Of a stretch of 64,000 nt of DNA, positions 47,451 through 56,450 are shown one piece after another. The DNA is taken from positions 242,911-306,910 of the forward strand of contig DASYYH010000027.1 in NCBI GenBank assembly GCA_035934015.1. Reading direction: 5' to 3'. The first letter of the stretch is position 1, and every line of letters starts with the position of its first letter. This DNA comes from Candidatus Acidiferrales bacterium. Its GTDB lineage: Bacteria; Acidobacteriota; Terriglobia; Acidiferrales; UBA7541. The position numbers were made by a program, and so were the translations under genes. The notes below the pieces were generated by a model that was not told the origin of the DNA, made no database searches, and saw nothing but the letters and a program-made list of their open reading frames with translations.

Positions 47451-48359
47451 CTACCCAATCTCCATCTCGGTCTGGAAGGCGACTGTCGCGCGGCCGGCGA
47501 CTCGCACTTTCACCGCTTCGCCCGCCTCGATATCCACAACGACGCGAACTTTGCCCGGTCGCCCCATCGCCGCGCCCTGCTTGGTGTAGAACGTCAATTG
47601 TTTGCCATCGTGCGCAACCAGCCGGTGATGCACCAGATACGCGCCGAGCGGCCCATTCGCATTTCCTGTCACCGGGTCTTCATTGATTCCAATCGCCGGC
47701 GCAAGCATTCGTCCTTCGGCCAGAAAAGCCTTGTCCGAGGCGCTCAGCGTGAAGACGAAATATCCGTTGCAGCCGATTGCTCCGCTTAATTTCGCCAGCT
47801 CGGAAAGGTTCGGCTTGAGCGAATTCAGTTTTGCGTGCTCCTTGATTCCAATCAGCACCTTCGAATGCCCCGTCGAGACAATCTGTATCGGGCAGCGCGC
47901 ATCCAGATCCGCTTCGCTGATGCCCAATGCGCGCAAAAGCGTTTCTCTGTCCGCTCCCTCGAGGACCTTTTCAAATTTGATCTCTCCCTGCGTCATGATG
48001 ATTTCCAAATCGTCGCCGTTTCGCTCAATTTCCACAGGCAGAATACCCGCTCCCGTCCGCTGCAAAACTCTGCCCTCCGTCATCCCCAATTCACGCGCGC
48101 GGATGTAGTGAGCGGCAATCGTCGCATGCCCGCAGATCGGCACTTCCATCGTCGGAGTGAAAAATCGCACCCACACATCGTGGTCGGCGCTGGAAGGAGG
48201 AAGCAGAAACGCCGTTTCCGAATTGTTGAGTTCGCGGGCAATCGCCTGCATCTGCGCTTCCGTCAATCCCGCGGCATCAGGCACGACGCCCGCGGGATTT
48301 CCTGTCAGCGCCACGCTCGTAAATGCATCCACCTGATAGACTCGCAGTTTCTTGCTCAT
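47451..48359 (-). CDS. PhzF-family isomerase-like protein (2 of 2)
   Basis: 302 residues. Start MSKKLRVYQVDAFTSVALTGNPAGVV is typical. Motifs are ARELNNSETAFLLPPS with catalytic Glu, ICGHATIAAHYI, and EDPVTGNANGPLGAYLVHH. The open frame extends to 48623 but without conserved sequence. It differs clearly from the copy at 20830-21711, most like YddE/PhzF subgroup members, so it is probably not a recent duplicate. Substrate unknown. Confidence 0.87.
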   Translation of the reverse strand: MSKKLRVYQVDAFTSVALTGNPAGVVPDAAGLTEAQMQAIARELNNSETAFLLPPSSADHDVWVRFFTPTMEVPICGHATIAAHYIRARELGMTEGRVLQRTGAGILPVEIERNGDDLEIIMTQGEIKFEKVLEGADRETLLRALGISEADLDARCPIQIVSTGHSKVLIGIKEHAKLNSLKPNLSELAKLSGAIGCNGYFVFTLSASDKAFLAEGRMLAPAIGINEDPVTGNANGPLGAYLVHHRLVAHDGKQLTFYTKQGAAMGRPGKVRVVVDIEAGEAVKVRVAGRATVAFQTEMEIG

Positions 48360-48640
48360 TTCCGCTCCGTTCTGGTTCGCTCCTTCATGATTCATCCATC
48401 TTAACTTCATTTTCCTAAGCCGCAAGAATGGCCTGCAACCGCGCAAAACCGCTCGCCGTCTAAGCCTTTGACTTCGCGCGCCGCTGAAACTATCATACGC
48501 GTGCAGTTCTGGGGGGAGCCTGCCGGTGATTCCAAGGATTCCCGGAGATCGGTTTGCACGAAATTCCTGCCTGCGTTTTATTGGTTCCTTGCGATTCCAT
48601 TCAATTTTCAAAATTATTTCCATAGCGGGAGGGTGTGCTG

Positions 48641-49357
48641 ATGTCGTCGAATGAAGAACGCCCGCGCACAGAAGTCGCGGATAAACCGAAAAAATCTCGC
48701 GCGAAATCGGAGAAGAAAAGCACTCCCGATCTTTCGCGCCGCCAATTCATCAAGGGAGCCGGCATCGCCAGCGTTGCTGCTTCGGCGGGTGCGCTGCTCG
48801 CCGATCGTGTCGTCGAAGCATTGCCGCGTCCGCAAACCGGAGGAACGGGCGGCGCTGGCGTCGTCGGCCCGGGCGAGGTGCCCGTCACACTCAAGATCAA
48901 TGGCAAGCTGCAGCGCCTGAATATCGAGCCGCGCGTCACGCTCCTGGACGCCTTGCGCAATCATCTCGACCTCACCGGTGCGAAAAAAGTCTGCGACCGC
49001 GCCACCTGCGGTGCCTGCACAGTGCACATCGACGGCCGCGCGGTTTACTCCTGCACGACGCTGGCCATCGACGCCGAGGGCCGCGATATCACCACCATCG
49101 AAGGACTCGAACCCTCCGGCGGACTGCATCCGATGTCCCAAGCCTTCTGGGACAACGATGCGCAGCAGTGCGGCTTCTGCACGCCCGGCTTTGTGATGGC
49201 TTGCGCTGCATACCTCGAACACGAGCCCAACCCAACCCGCGAAGGACTCGAAAAGTCTCTGGGTGGCAATCTTTGCCGCTGTGGAACCTATATGGGGATC
49301 AAAGACGCCGTGCTTGACGCGGCTATGATGACGAAAAAGAAGGGAGCGGTAGCCTAA
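48641..49357 (+). CDS. Molybdenum hydroxylase Fe-S subunit with Tat signal
   Basis: 238 residues. Twin-arginine signal SRRQFIKGAGIASVAASAG at residues about 28-50 directs export of a folded complex. The plant-type [2Fe-2S] domain reads CDRATCGACTVHIDGRAVYSC, and the second cluster domain CGFCTPGFVMACAAYLE with CRCGTY. It is the small subunit of a xanthine dehydrogenase/aldehyde oxidoreductase-family enzyme (PaoA/YagT-like). GGGAGG is placed about 8 bases before ATG 48641. The stop overlaps the next start (TAATG). Confidence 0.92.
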   Translation: MSSNEERPRTEVADKPKKSRAKSEKKSTPDLSRRQFIKGAGIASVAASAGALLADRVVEALPRPQTGGTGGAGVVGPGEVPVTLKINGKLQRLNIEPRVTLLDALRNHLDLTGAKKVCDRATCGACTVHIDGRAVYSCTTLAIDAEGRDITTIEGLEPSGGLHPMSQAFWDNDAQQCGFCTPGFVMACAAYLEHEPNPTREGLEKSLGGNLCRCGTYMGIKDAVLDAAMMTKKKGAVA

Positions 49358-51501
49358 TGGCGGATTATCACTGGCCTCCAGCCGATCATCGCGCGCTTAT
49401 CGGAAAGCGCATCAAGCGCATCGACGGCCCGCAAAAGTCCTCCGGCCGCGCGAAATATTCTTACGACATTAATCGCCCCGGAATGCTCTGGGGCAAAATG
49501 GCCACATCGGACCACGCGCACGCCAAAATCACGAAAATCGACACGAGCGAAGCCGAAAAGATGCCCGGCGTGAAGGGTGTCGTGATTATCGTGCCCGAAG
49601 GGCAGGAAGTCCGTTGGGCTGGCCAGGAAATCGCCGCCGTCGCAGCGGACACAGAAGAGCGCGCCGAGGAAGCCGCCGACGCCATCAAGATCGCATACGA
49701 GCCGCTTCCGTATCTCGTCACGGACGCCGACCCGCAAACCGCCGGAAGCCAATATGCCAAGCAGCTTGAGCAGCACGTCGCTGGTAATCCGGATCAGGGA
49801 TTTCAGCAAGCCGATGTCACAAGCGAAGGCCACTATGGTCTTCCCGTCATCACGCATTGCTGCCTCGAATCTCACGGCCAGGTGACGGAATGGAATGGCG
49901 ACAATTTGACCGTCTGGGAGTCGACTCAGAACGTCAGTGGCATGGCCGGCGAATATGCCGGGGGCCTCAGCCAGCAAGGCATCAAGATTCCCGCCAACAA
50001 TATTCGTGTCATCATGCAAAACGTGGGCGGCGGCTTCGGCAGCAAATTTGCCGCGGACACTTGGGGCATCGCCTGCGCGCAACTTTCGAAGCAGACCGGC
50101 CGCCCCGTGAAAATGATGCTCGAACGCGACCACGAACTCATGGTCGCCGGCTGCCGTCCCTCGATGCACGCTCGCGTCAAACTTGGCGCCAAGCGCGACG
50201 GCACGCTCGTCGCCTGGGATTCCGAATCCTGGGGCACGGGCGGCGTCAACGATGCCGGAGCGCCGCAATTCCCATACATTCTCCAGGTTCCCAACGTCCG
50301 CGCCAAGCACACTGCGATTCTCACCAACATTGGCCCGGCGCGAGCCTGGCGTGCGCCCAATCATCCGCAGATGGCTCTGATCTCCAATAGCGCCATGGAA
50401 GATCTCGCCGCCAAGCTCAACATGGACCCTCTCGATTTCATGTTGAAGAACATGAATCTCGTCCAGCCCGATCGCGCCAAGTCGTACCAGGAAGAATTCA
50501 CCATCGCGGCGAAATTAATGGACTGGAAAACCAAATGGCATCCGCGCGGTCAGGGCAGCTCGGGAACGGTGAAGCGCGGCCTTGGCCTTTCGCTCCACAC
50601 CTGGGGCGGCCGCGGCAATTTGAGCAATTGTCAGGTCGTCATCCACCCCGATGGCTCGGTTGAAACCAACATCGGCAGCCAGGATCTCGGCACCGGCACG
50701 CGTACGGTCATCAACATCGTCACGGCCGAAACGCTTGGCCTCCCGCTCAGCGGCGTGAAAGTCAATCTCGGCGATAACAAATATCCTCCGGCGGGCGCTT
50801 CTGGCGGCTCGACGACCGTCAGCGGCGTCAGCACCTCCACGCGCATGGCCGCGACCGGCGCGCTCAACGATCTGCTCGCCAAAGTCGCTCCGTCGCTCGG
50901 CGTTTCCGCCGATCAGCTCGAAGCCTGGAACGGCAAAATCCAGGTGAAAGGTGATCCTTCGAAATCAATCACGTGGAAGCAAGCCTGCGCCAAGCTCGGC
51001 GCCACTTCCATCACCGGCACAGGCCGTACAAATAACGCGCTCATGTCCAGCGGCGTCGGCGGCGTGCAGATGAGCGAAGTCGAAGTCGACACCGAAACCG
51101 GCATCGTGCGCATGGTCAAGCATGTCGCTGTGCAGGATTGCGGCCTGGTCATCGACGTGAAAACGGCAGAGAGCCAGGTCCTCGGCGCCTGCATCATGGG
51201 CGTTTGCTATGCGCTCTACGAAGAAAAAATCATGGATCAGCCGACCGGCCGCTGCCTCAATCCCAATATGGAGTTCTATAAACTCGCTGGCATCGGCGAC
51301 ATCGGCGAAATCGTCGTTCACATGATGACCGGCCCCGGCTATGACGAGCGCGGCACGATCGGCCTCGGCGAGCCGCCTGTAATTTCTCCGGGCGCGGCCA
51401 TTTCCAATGCCGTTGCCAACGCCATCGGCGTCCGCGTGCCGGAATTGCCGTTGACGCCTGACCGCGTCCTCGCGGTCCTCGGAAAAGGAGGCATGGCCTA
51501 A
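49357..51501 (+). CDS. Molybdenum hydroxylase molybdopterin-binding subunit
   Basis: 714 residues, the large catalytic subunit carrying the molybdenum-cytosine-dinucleotide type cofactor. Motifs are LIGKRIKRIDGPQKSSGRAKY at the start, NVGGGFGSKF, RAWRAPNHPQ, QDLGTGTRTVI and, near the end, GLGEPPVISPGAA with the active-site Glu. No signal of its own: it would be carried out by the Tat-bearing Fe-S subunit. The substrate (aldehyde, purine or N-heterocycle) cannot be told. It is translationally coupled on both sides by TAATG overlaps. Confidence 0.92.
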   Translation: MADYHWPPADHRALIGKRIKRIDGPQKSSGRAKYSYDINRPGMLWGKMATSDHAHAKITKIDTSEAEKMPGVKGVVIIVPEGQEVRWAGQEIAAVAADTEERAEEAADAIKIAYEPLPYLVTDADPQTAGSQYAKQLEQHVAGNPDQGFQQADVTSEGHYGLPVITHCCLESHGQVTEWNGDNLTVWESTQNVSGMAGEYAGGLSQQGIKIPANNIRVIMQNVGGGFGSKFAADTWGIACAQLSKQTGRPVKMMLERDHELMVAGCRPSMHARVKLGAKRDGTLVAWDSESWGTGGVNDAGAPQFPYILQVPNVRAKHTAILTNIGPARAWRAPNHPQMALISNSAMEDLAAKLNMDPLDFMLKNMNLVQPDRAKSYQEEFTIAAKLMDWKTKWHPRGQGSSGTVKRGLGLSLHTWGGRGNLSNCQVVIHPDGSVETNIGSQDLGTGTRTVINIVTAETLGLPLSGVKVNLGDNKYPPAGASGGSTTVSGVSTSTRMAATGALNDLLAKVAPSLGVSADQLEAWNGKIQVKGDPSKSITWKQACAKLGATSITGTGRTNNALMSSGVGGVQMSEVEVDTETGIVRMVKHVAVQDCGLVIDVKTAESQVLGACIMGVCYALYEEKIMDQPTGRCLNPNMEFYKLAGIGDIGEIVVHMMTGPGYDERGTIGLGEPPVISPGAAISNAVANAIGVRVPELPLTPDRVLAVLGKGGMA

Positions 51502-52490
51502 TGGACGCTTTCGAATTCGCAAACCCTTCCACCGTGAAAGAAGCCATCGCACTGCTCGGCTCTGATTGGGAAGACGCTTCGGTCTTCGCCGGCGGCACCG
51601 ATCTGCTCTCGCTGCTCAAGGACGACATCGAAGAGACCAAGCGCCTCGTCAATATCAAGCGCGTTGGCTCGCTCCATGCCATTCGCAATGAAAATGGCGG
51701 CCTGCATATCGGCGCTGCGGTCACGGTCGAGCAATTGCTCTCCGCTTCCGACGTTCGCAAGAATTTCCCGGCCATCACCGATGCCGCCGAAGGCATTCGC
51801 AGCCATCAGCATCGCAATATGGGCACTGTCGTCGGCGAACTCTGCCAGCGCCCGCGCTGCTGGTATTACCGCAACGGCATGGGCCTCCTCGCGCTTGATG
51901 ACAAAGGGCAGTCGCTCGTCACCCAGGGCGACAATCGTTACCACGCCATCTTCGGCAATTCCGGCCCGGCGAAATTCGTCAGTCCGTCGAGCGTCGCTCC
52001 CGCGCTCATGGCTCTCGGCGCTCAACTCCGCGTCGAAGGCCCCAGCGGCGGCCGCGACGTCTCCGCTGCGGATTTCTTCGTCATCCCGCAGAAGGCCGGA
52101 GATCGCGAACACGCTCTCGCGCCAAACGAAATTGTCACCGAAATCATCGTGCCCGGCTCTTCGCACGGCATGCGCAGCGCAACCTACGAAGTCCGCCAGA
52201 AGGAAGGCATGGACTGGCCTCTCGCTGCCGCCGCCGTCGCTCTGAAAATGAATGGCGGCACAGTCGAAAGCGCTCATATCGTTCTCGGCCACGTCGCGCC
52301 CAAGCCCTGGCCTGCCGACGACGCCAGTCACTGGCTCGCCGGCAAAGCTCTCAACGAAGAAAACGCGGCCAAAGCCGCCGATGCTGCCGTTCAGGGCGCC
52401 ACGCCGCTCAGTCGCAACGGTTACAAAGTGCAGCTCGCGCGCGTCGCCGTCAAACGCGCCCTCACCTCCGCGATGAAAGGAGCAGCATAG
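51501..52490 (+). CDS. Molybdenum hydroxylase FAD-binding subunit
   Basis: 329 residues. The FAD domain begins FEFANPSTVKEAIALLG and has the pyrophosphate-binding loop VFAGGTDLLSLLKD and the second FAD loop GAAVTVEQLL..RNMGTVVGELCQ. The segment QRPRCWYYRNG resembles the start of the extra [4Fe-4S]-binding insert of PaoB-type subunits, but the later Cys pair of that insert is not seen. It passes electrons from the Fe-S subunit to an acceptor. It overlaps the large-subunit stop by one base. Confidence 0.9.
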   Translation: MDAFEFANPSTVKEAIALLGSDWEDASVFAGGTDLLSLLKDDIEETKRLVNIKRVGSLHAIRNENGGLHIGAAVTVEQLLSASDVRKNFPAITDAAEGIRSHQHRNMGTVVGELCQRPRCWYYRNGMGLLALDDKGQSLVTQGDNRYHAIFGNSGPAKFVSPSSVAPALMALGAQLRVEGPSGGRDVSAADFFVIPQKAGDREHALAPNEIVTEIIVPGSSHGMRSATYEVRQKEGMDWPLAAAAVALKMNGGTVESAHIVLGHVAPKPWPADDASHWLAGKALNEENAAKAADAAVQGATPLSRNGYKVQLARVAVKRALTSAMKGAA

Positions 52491-52492
52491 CC

Positions 52493-52723
52493 ATGCTAAA
52501 AACTTCCGCCGGACCGAGTCTCAACGTCCTCATCTCCACCGGCCAAATCTGCAGCTCCGTGCGCTCGAAGAAGCTTTTCTATCAGCAGGAGGAAGACGCC
52601 TCCGACGCTCGCAACGCCGGCCCCTTCTGGTGTACGCGCACGCAATCCGTCGTCGGCCCCGACGGCAAGCTTGTCGGCTTCGCCGATTGCCGCCCCGGCC
52701 GCTCCTGCTGCCAGACCGCCTAG
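52493..52723 (+). CDS. Small Cys-containing protein at the end of the molybdenum hydroxylase operon
   Basis: 76 residues, unknown family. ATG 52493 comes 3 bases after the FAD-subunit stop, with AAAGGAG upstream, so it is part of the operon. Five Cys are present (GQICSSV, FWCTRT, ADCRPGRSCC). There is no signal peptide or TM segment. It could be a small maturation or electron-transfer partner; this is inference from position only. Confidence 0.65.
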   Translation: MLKTSAGPSLNVLISTGQICSSVRSKKLFYQQEEDASDARNAGPFWCTRTQSVVGPDGKLVGFADCRPGRSCCQTA

Positions 52724-52757
52724 GCCTAGCCACTCCGAGGGTGGCCATAAGTTTCGC

Positions 52758-52763
52758 TATAAT
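52758..52763 (+). promoter_or_regulatory. -10 box of the tRNA-Cys gene
   Basis: Perfect TATAAT 12 bases before the mature tRNA 5' end. No consensus -35 is seen at 17 bases. Confidence 0.55.
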
Positions 52764-52775
52764 ATTGCTGTTGAC

Positions 52776-52846
52776 GGCGCGGTACCCAAGTGGCTAGGGG
52801 GAGGTCTGCAAAACCTCTAACATGGGTTCGATTCCCATCCGCGCCT
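52776..52846 (+). tRNA. tRNA-Cys (anticodon GCA)
   Basis: 71 bases. The acceptor stem GGCGCGG (52776-52782) pairs perfectly with CCGCGCC (52839-52845), with discriminator U at 52846 as expected for tRNA-Cys. The anticodon stem GAGGT/ACCTC encloses loop CTGCAAA with GCA at 52808-52810. The T-arm has GGGTTCGATTCCC. The CCA end is not encoded. Confidence 0.95.
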
Positions 52847-52910
52847 CACTTTCATCTTTATCGCGCGCGGTGAACGGACGGCGCCATCGAGCGCAGCCCC
52901 GAGGAAAATC

Positions 52911-54146
52911 TCACTCCGGGATTACGGCCTCAACCAGACCCTCTCGAATCAACCGCCGCACAATCGTCACTTTGCTTGCGTCATCCAGATTCCCAGGAAG
53001 GTCGCGAATGGCATACCGCGAATGACTCAGCGCAAATTCCACCGCTTCGCGCGCCTGCGCCGGAAAAGTGATTTGCCGCCCGTAACATTCGATTGCGACG
53101 GAATACCCGTCCGCGTCCATGCGATAAATTGCCCCGTCTCTTATGCCAGCAATGCTCTCCGCGCTCAGCTTTTCCAGCGCCGCCATCTGCGTCATCTGCC
53201 CGCGCAGCAGCGGCGGGCATTTCGAAAAGAACTCGCCGGCGAAGCGGTCCAGTGCTGCATTAAAGTCTCCGTTCGTCGAAGCTCGTTGCAGCAAATCTCG
53301 CAACGTCTCGCGCGCCTGCTCGCGGTCGAAATCGGAGCGCGCAAATCCCGGAGGCAGTGATTTTCGAAACGTCGCATCGCGTAAACTCGCGCTGGCTACG
53401 AATTCCAGCAGTAGATCCGTCCACGTGTAGCGCAAAATCCCCGCCGTGATGTGCAGCGAAGTGGTATCCGTCGAACGCGCATCGTGCGCGGCGCCTCGCG
53501 GCACGTAGGCTACGTCGCCTGCTTCCAGTTCGAATTCCATCGTCGGGTGGCCCACCTCATGAATCGCTGCGTCAAAATCCTGGCTCGGCAGCGGTAGCTC
53601 AACCGGCGTGCCGTAAATCGTCCACTTTTTCGAACCTGCAACCTGCAGCACAAAAACGTCGTGCGTGTCATAGTGAGCTTTCGCGCCTTGCGCTCCCGGA
53701 GGAGTCAGATAAATGTTTGTCTGCAACGGGCAGGTGAACTCTCGCTCCAGGCTCCGGCAGAATCGCGTCAGTGCCGGCACCACGTCGTCCAAGAAAGCCA
53801 GCGTAATCGTCGAACCTTCGTGGAAAAGCTGATAGAGCTTGGCCACGTCGATCGCGCCGTCGATCGTGTAATCGTCAGATGTGATTTCGCGCGCTGCGTT
53901 CTTCAGAATGATTTGATCGGAATTTCGGTCCAGCGTCGTGATGACGCGGTCGATCTCATCGAGCGAAAGCAGTCCCTGAAAATATTCCGGCGCGTTTCTC
54001 TTCACAACGAGTGTCTGTTTTTCGAAATATTCCGCGAAAAACGTCTTCGGGCTCGTCGGGTGAAGCAGCCACTCAAGAGATGGCCCGATTTCCTTCACGC
54101 TTCGCTCTTTGCCTTGCGTGCCGAAGCCGGCTGATGGATGCGCCAT
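52911..54146 (-). CDS. JmjC/cupin-4-like 2-oxoglutarate oxygenase
   Basis: 411 residues. Fe(II) ligands are visible as the HxD pair in AHYDTHDVFVLQVAGSKKW and the distal His in GAAHDARSTDTTSLHITAG, in a double-stranded beta-helix. N-terminal WLLHPTSPKTFFAEYFEKQTLVV is the opening of the cupin_4 (ribosomal oxygenase YcfD/RoxA, MINA/NO66) family. Those members hydroxylate ribosomal proteins, but some acidobacterial relatives act on other substrates. The C-terminal winged-helix-like region ends TIVRRLIREGLVEAVIPE. Convergent with the tRNA-Cys gene. Confidence 0.82.
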   Translation of the reverse strand: MAHPSAGFGTQGKERSVKEIGPSLEWLLHPTSPKTFFAEYFEKQTLVVKRNAPEYFQGLLSLDEIDRVITTLDRNSDQIILKNAAREITSDDYTIDGAIDVAKLYQLFHEGSTITLAFLDDVVPALTRFCRSLEREFTCPLQTNIYLTPPGAQGAKAHYDTHDVFVLQVAGSKKWTIYGTPVELPLPSQDFDAAIHEVGHPTMEFELEAGDVAYVPRGAAHDARSTDTTSLHITAGILRYTWTDLLLEFVASASLRDATFRKSLPPGFARSDFDREQARETLRDLLQRASTNGDFNAALDRFAGEFFSKCPPLLRGQMTQMAALEKLSAESIAGIRDGAIYRMDADGYSVAIECYGRQITFPAQAREAVEFALSHSRYAIRDLPGNLDDASKVTIVRRLIREGLVEAVIPE

Positions 54147-54235
54147 GGGGATAGTCCTGCGAAAACACAGACGCCACCTGGCGCTTTCTCGCGCCCAGGT
54201 GGCGCTCGTGGCCTTTCGTCAAAATGAAGATGCTT

Positions 54236-54601
54236 CTAGAGCCTTGCGCCGTCCGGATCCGACTTCGGAGGAGCCTTCTTCGGTTTTGCTTTCGTGCTCG
54301 CCTTCTTCTTGTCTGGGTCGGAACCCTTCTTCTTGTCCGGATCCGATCCCTTCTTGGCGGATTTCGCCTTCATTGGTTTCTTCTTGTCGGTTTGATCCGG
54401 ATCTGAAGCCTTCTTTTTGTCCGGGTCTGCCTGCTGCGCCGAAGCACGCACTCCAGAAGCGAGTGCTACCGCGCCCGCCAGCAATGTCCCCGTCGCCACA
54501 AGGAATGACCGCCGTGGAAACTTGCGTTCCGTCTTGATCTGCTCGTCCGTCACAAACTGGGACTTCTCTTGCTTCACAATCTTCGCACCCTTATCAGCCA
54601 T
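54236..54601 (-). CDS. Tat-exported Lys-rich repeat protein
   Basis: 121 residues of unknown function. Near residue 30 comes PRRSFLVATGTLLAGAVALASG, a twin-arginine-type signal. The mature part is low complexity: repeats of DPDKKK and SDPDKKKGSDPDKKKAS, followed by Lys/Ala/Pro. The high Lys and alternating Asp suggest binding of polyanions or cell wall. The start ATG 54601 follows AAAGGA at good spacing, and the ATG at 54622 lies within that stretch. Confidence 0.65.
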   Translation of the reverse strand: MADKGAKIVKQEKSQFVTDEQIKTERKFPRRSFLVATGTLLAGAVALASGVRASAQQADPDKKKASDPDQTDKKKPMKAKSAKKGSDPDKKKGSDPDKKKASTKAKPKKAPPKSDPDGARL

Positions 54602-54760
54602 CGATTCGTGTCCTTTCTCCATGCGTCGTTCTCCGAATACAATGCTGGGTACTTCCGCTCATATCATGTCCCGCTGCGCCGAGTCAAGGTGTCCCCTAGC
54701 GCAAAGCCCGGCTTGCTTCGGCGATTCCGTAGTGAGACACTATCCCCGTTGGAGGTCCCT

Positions 54761-55441
54761 ATGAAATCAAGAGGGAAAGCAACTCTCGGGCTTCTCGCCG
54801 CCGCATTTTTGATGGCCATTCCCGCTATGGCTCAGTCGAATCACATCTCCGGCAACTACATGGAATTTCGCAACGCCGACGTTTACACCGGCCCGTGCTT
54901 CGCCAATTCCGAAGTCGGCCTCACCGGACAGGACGCCGTCCTCGCCTGGCACATCACCAGCGGTGAATGGAACGGCGTGCAGCTCTCCGGTCTCAGCGTC
55001 GTCGCCGTCGTGCGCGCCAGCGCTACGCTCGGTGATCCCTATGGCAATCCGCTTCCGGCTAAAAGCGCCTTTTTCGTCGACATCGCCGCCACCGACGCAC
55101 AGCAAGCCGCGCTGATCTCTTTCGCGCAGTCGCAAGCCGGCGGCCTCTTGAATGATGTCGTTGGAACGAATCTCGCGCCCATCTCCTTTGCCTCAGACAC
55201 CGGCCGCATGGGCTGGGAAACTCTCGCTGTCGGCAACATCGTGAAGCTCTCGACACGCGCCATCACCATGAACGACATGATTTGCCACAACGAAGAAACC
55301 TATTATCCGCCGCTCGTCTCGCATCTGACGCATTCCATGCCCGTCGTCGCGCGCGACAGCAGCTATCAGGGCGATTCGCTCGGCATCACTTGGGACGATT
55401 CCAATCGCCGCAGCTCCTTCGTCGGCAATTTCTCCGAGTAA
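54761..55441 (+). CDS. Secreted protein, possible DUF1326 family
   Basis: 226 residues. Signal peptide KATLGLLAAAFLMAIPAMA. The mature part starts SNHISGNYMEFRNADVYTGPC and has WHITSGEWNGVQLSGLSVVAVV, reminiscent of DUF1326 proteins, which usually carry a CPC-type motif; that motif is reduced here. GGAGG lies 8 bases before ATG 54761; the frame extends upstream to 54569 without support. A strong terminator follows. Function unknown. Confidence 0.62.
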   Translation: MKSRGKATLGLLAAAFLMAIPAMAQSNHISGNYMEFRNADVYTGPCFANSEVGLTGQDAVLAWHITSGEWNGVQLSGLSVVAVVRASATLGDPYGNPLPAKSAFFVDIAATDAQQAALISFAQSQAGGLLNDVVGTNLAPISFASDTGRMGWETLAVGNIVKLSTRAITMNDMICHNEETYYPPLVSHLTHSMPVVARDSSYQGDSLGITWDDSNRRSSFVGNFSE

Positions 55442-55474
55442 ATTTCGTCACGACACAATCTGACTGAACTTCAC

Positions 55475-55502
55475 GGCCCGCCTCTTCTGGCGGGCCTTTT
55501 TT
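55475..55502 (+). terminator. Intrinsic terminator
   Basis: Perfect 8-bp stem GGCCCGCC/GGCGGGCC with 6-base loop (55483-55488) followed by six T (55497-55502). It closes the transcript of 54761-55441. Confidence 0.9.
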
Positions 55503-55526
55503 GCTCGACACACAGCCGCGTGCTGG

Positions 55527-55578
55527 GTCAGTTTGAATTTTTTTGATCGTGACACAAGAAGTCAAAATTCAAACTGAC
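55527..55578. repeat. 52-bp stem-loop element, copy 2
   Basis: Same 15-bp arms as copy 1 at 1812-1863 (inverted orientation relative to it) with a 22-base loop containing GATCGTGACACAA, also conserved. The stem is extended to 17 bp here (55525-55541 / 55564-55580). It lies in the 277-base gap after a terminator and before the gene at 55719. Confidence 0.85.
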
Positions 55579-55718
55579 CCATTCCCCAAAGCCTCTTCTC
55601 CCTCGATTCCAGACAGGCCAAAACTTCCAAGCCCACGCTTTCCATTTGCCCGAAAACCGCCCGCCAGCCATAATCATCTGATACAAATGTACGCAAATTC
55701 GCATTCGGGAGAATTGAG

Positions 55719-56399
55719 ATGATTCGTCGGCCCGCGCAATTCCTTGCCGGATTCGCATTTCTATTCATTTTTTTCTTCGCCAGTCCGCTTTTCGCCCAGG
55801 ATTACAAAATCGTCGCCGGCGCCACGCCGCCTCCTGCGGAAATCGCCGCGCCCGTGCGCGCGCTTCTCGCGCCAGGTTCGCTCAACGTCACCGCTCCCGG
55901 TGGTCCTTATTGTGAAATCTGGCTGCGCGGTTCGATCCCCGCCGCCGCGCAGCCCAACACCGCGCTCGGCGTCACGTACGGCCAGCTTGTCGACGGCGAA
56001 ATTTTCGGCGCCATTCATTTCGACGTTCCGGTCATCGATCTTCGCAATCAGCAGATTCAGCCCGGCACGTATGTCCTTCGCTACGGCCTTCAGCCCGTCG
56101 ACGGAAATCATCAGGGTGTATCCGACTATCGCGATTTTCTCCTGCTCACGCCGCCCGATCAGGATGCTACTGCCGCGAATCTTGCCGACAACGACATGTA
56201 CGCGCTCAGCCGCAAAGCTTCGCGTGTCGGCCATCCTTCGGTCTGGAGCCTCGTGCCTGCCGATAGCGCTCCCGCAGCGCTCCCGGGCGTGAGCCACGAC
56301 ACGAACGAAGATTTCTGGATCATTTATTTCAAAGCGATGGTCGGAAGCTCTCCCGTCACCATGGGACTGGTCGTCAACGGTCACGTCACGCTGCCGTAG
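55719..56399 (+). CDS. Secreted protein of unknown function
   Basis: 226 residues. Signal peptide RRPAQFLAGFAFLFIFFFAS, cleavage near FAQ. The mature sequence is beta-rich (GPYCEIWLRGSIPA, PGTYVLRYGLQPVDGNHQG), reminiscent of acidobacterial DUF2911-type proteins, but no family was firmly recognised. GGGAG precedes ATG 55719. It is followed 51 bases later by a zinc-ribbon membrane protein; the two may be cotranscribed. Confidence 0.6.
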   Translation: MIRRPAQFLAGFAFLFIFFFASPLFAQDYKIVAGATPPPAEIAAPVRALLAPGSLNVTAPGGPYCEIWLRGSIPAAAQPNTALGVTYGQLVDGEIFGAIHFDVPVIDLRNQQIQPGTYVLRYGLQPVDGNHQGVSDYRDFLLLTPPDQDATAANLADNDMYALSRKASRVGHPSVWSLVPADSAPAALPGVSHDTNEDFWIIYFKAMVGSSPVTMGLVVNGHVTLP

Positions 56400-56450
56400 A
56401 AAATCTCCGATGCTCAATTCTCGCGAACTCGCGATGGCTCGGCGCTGAAC

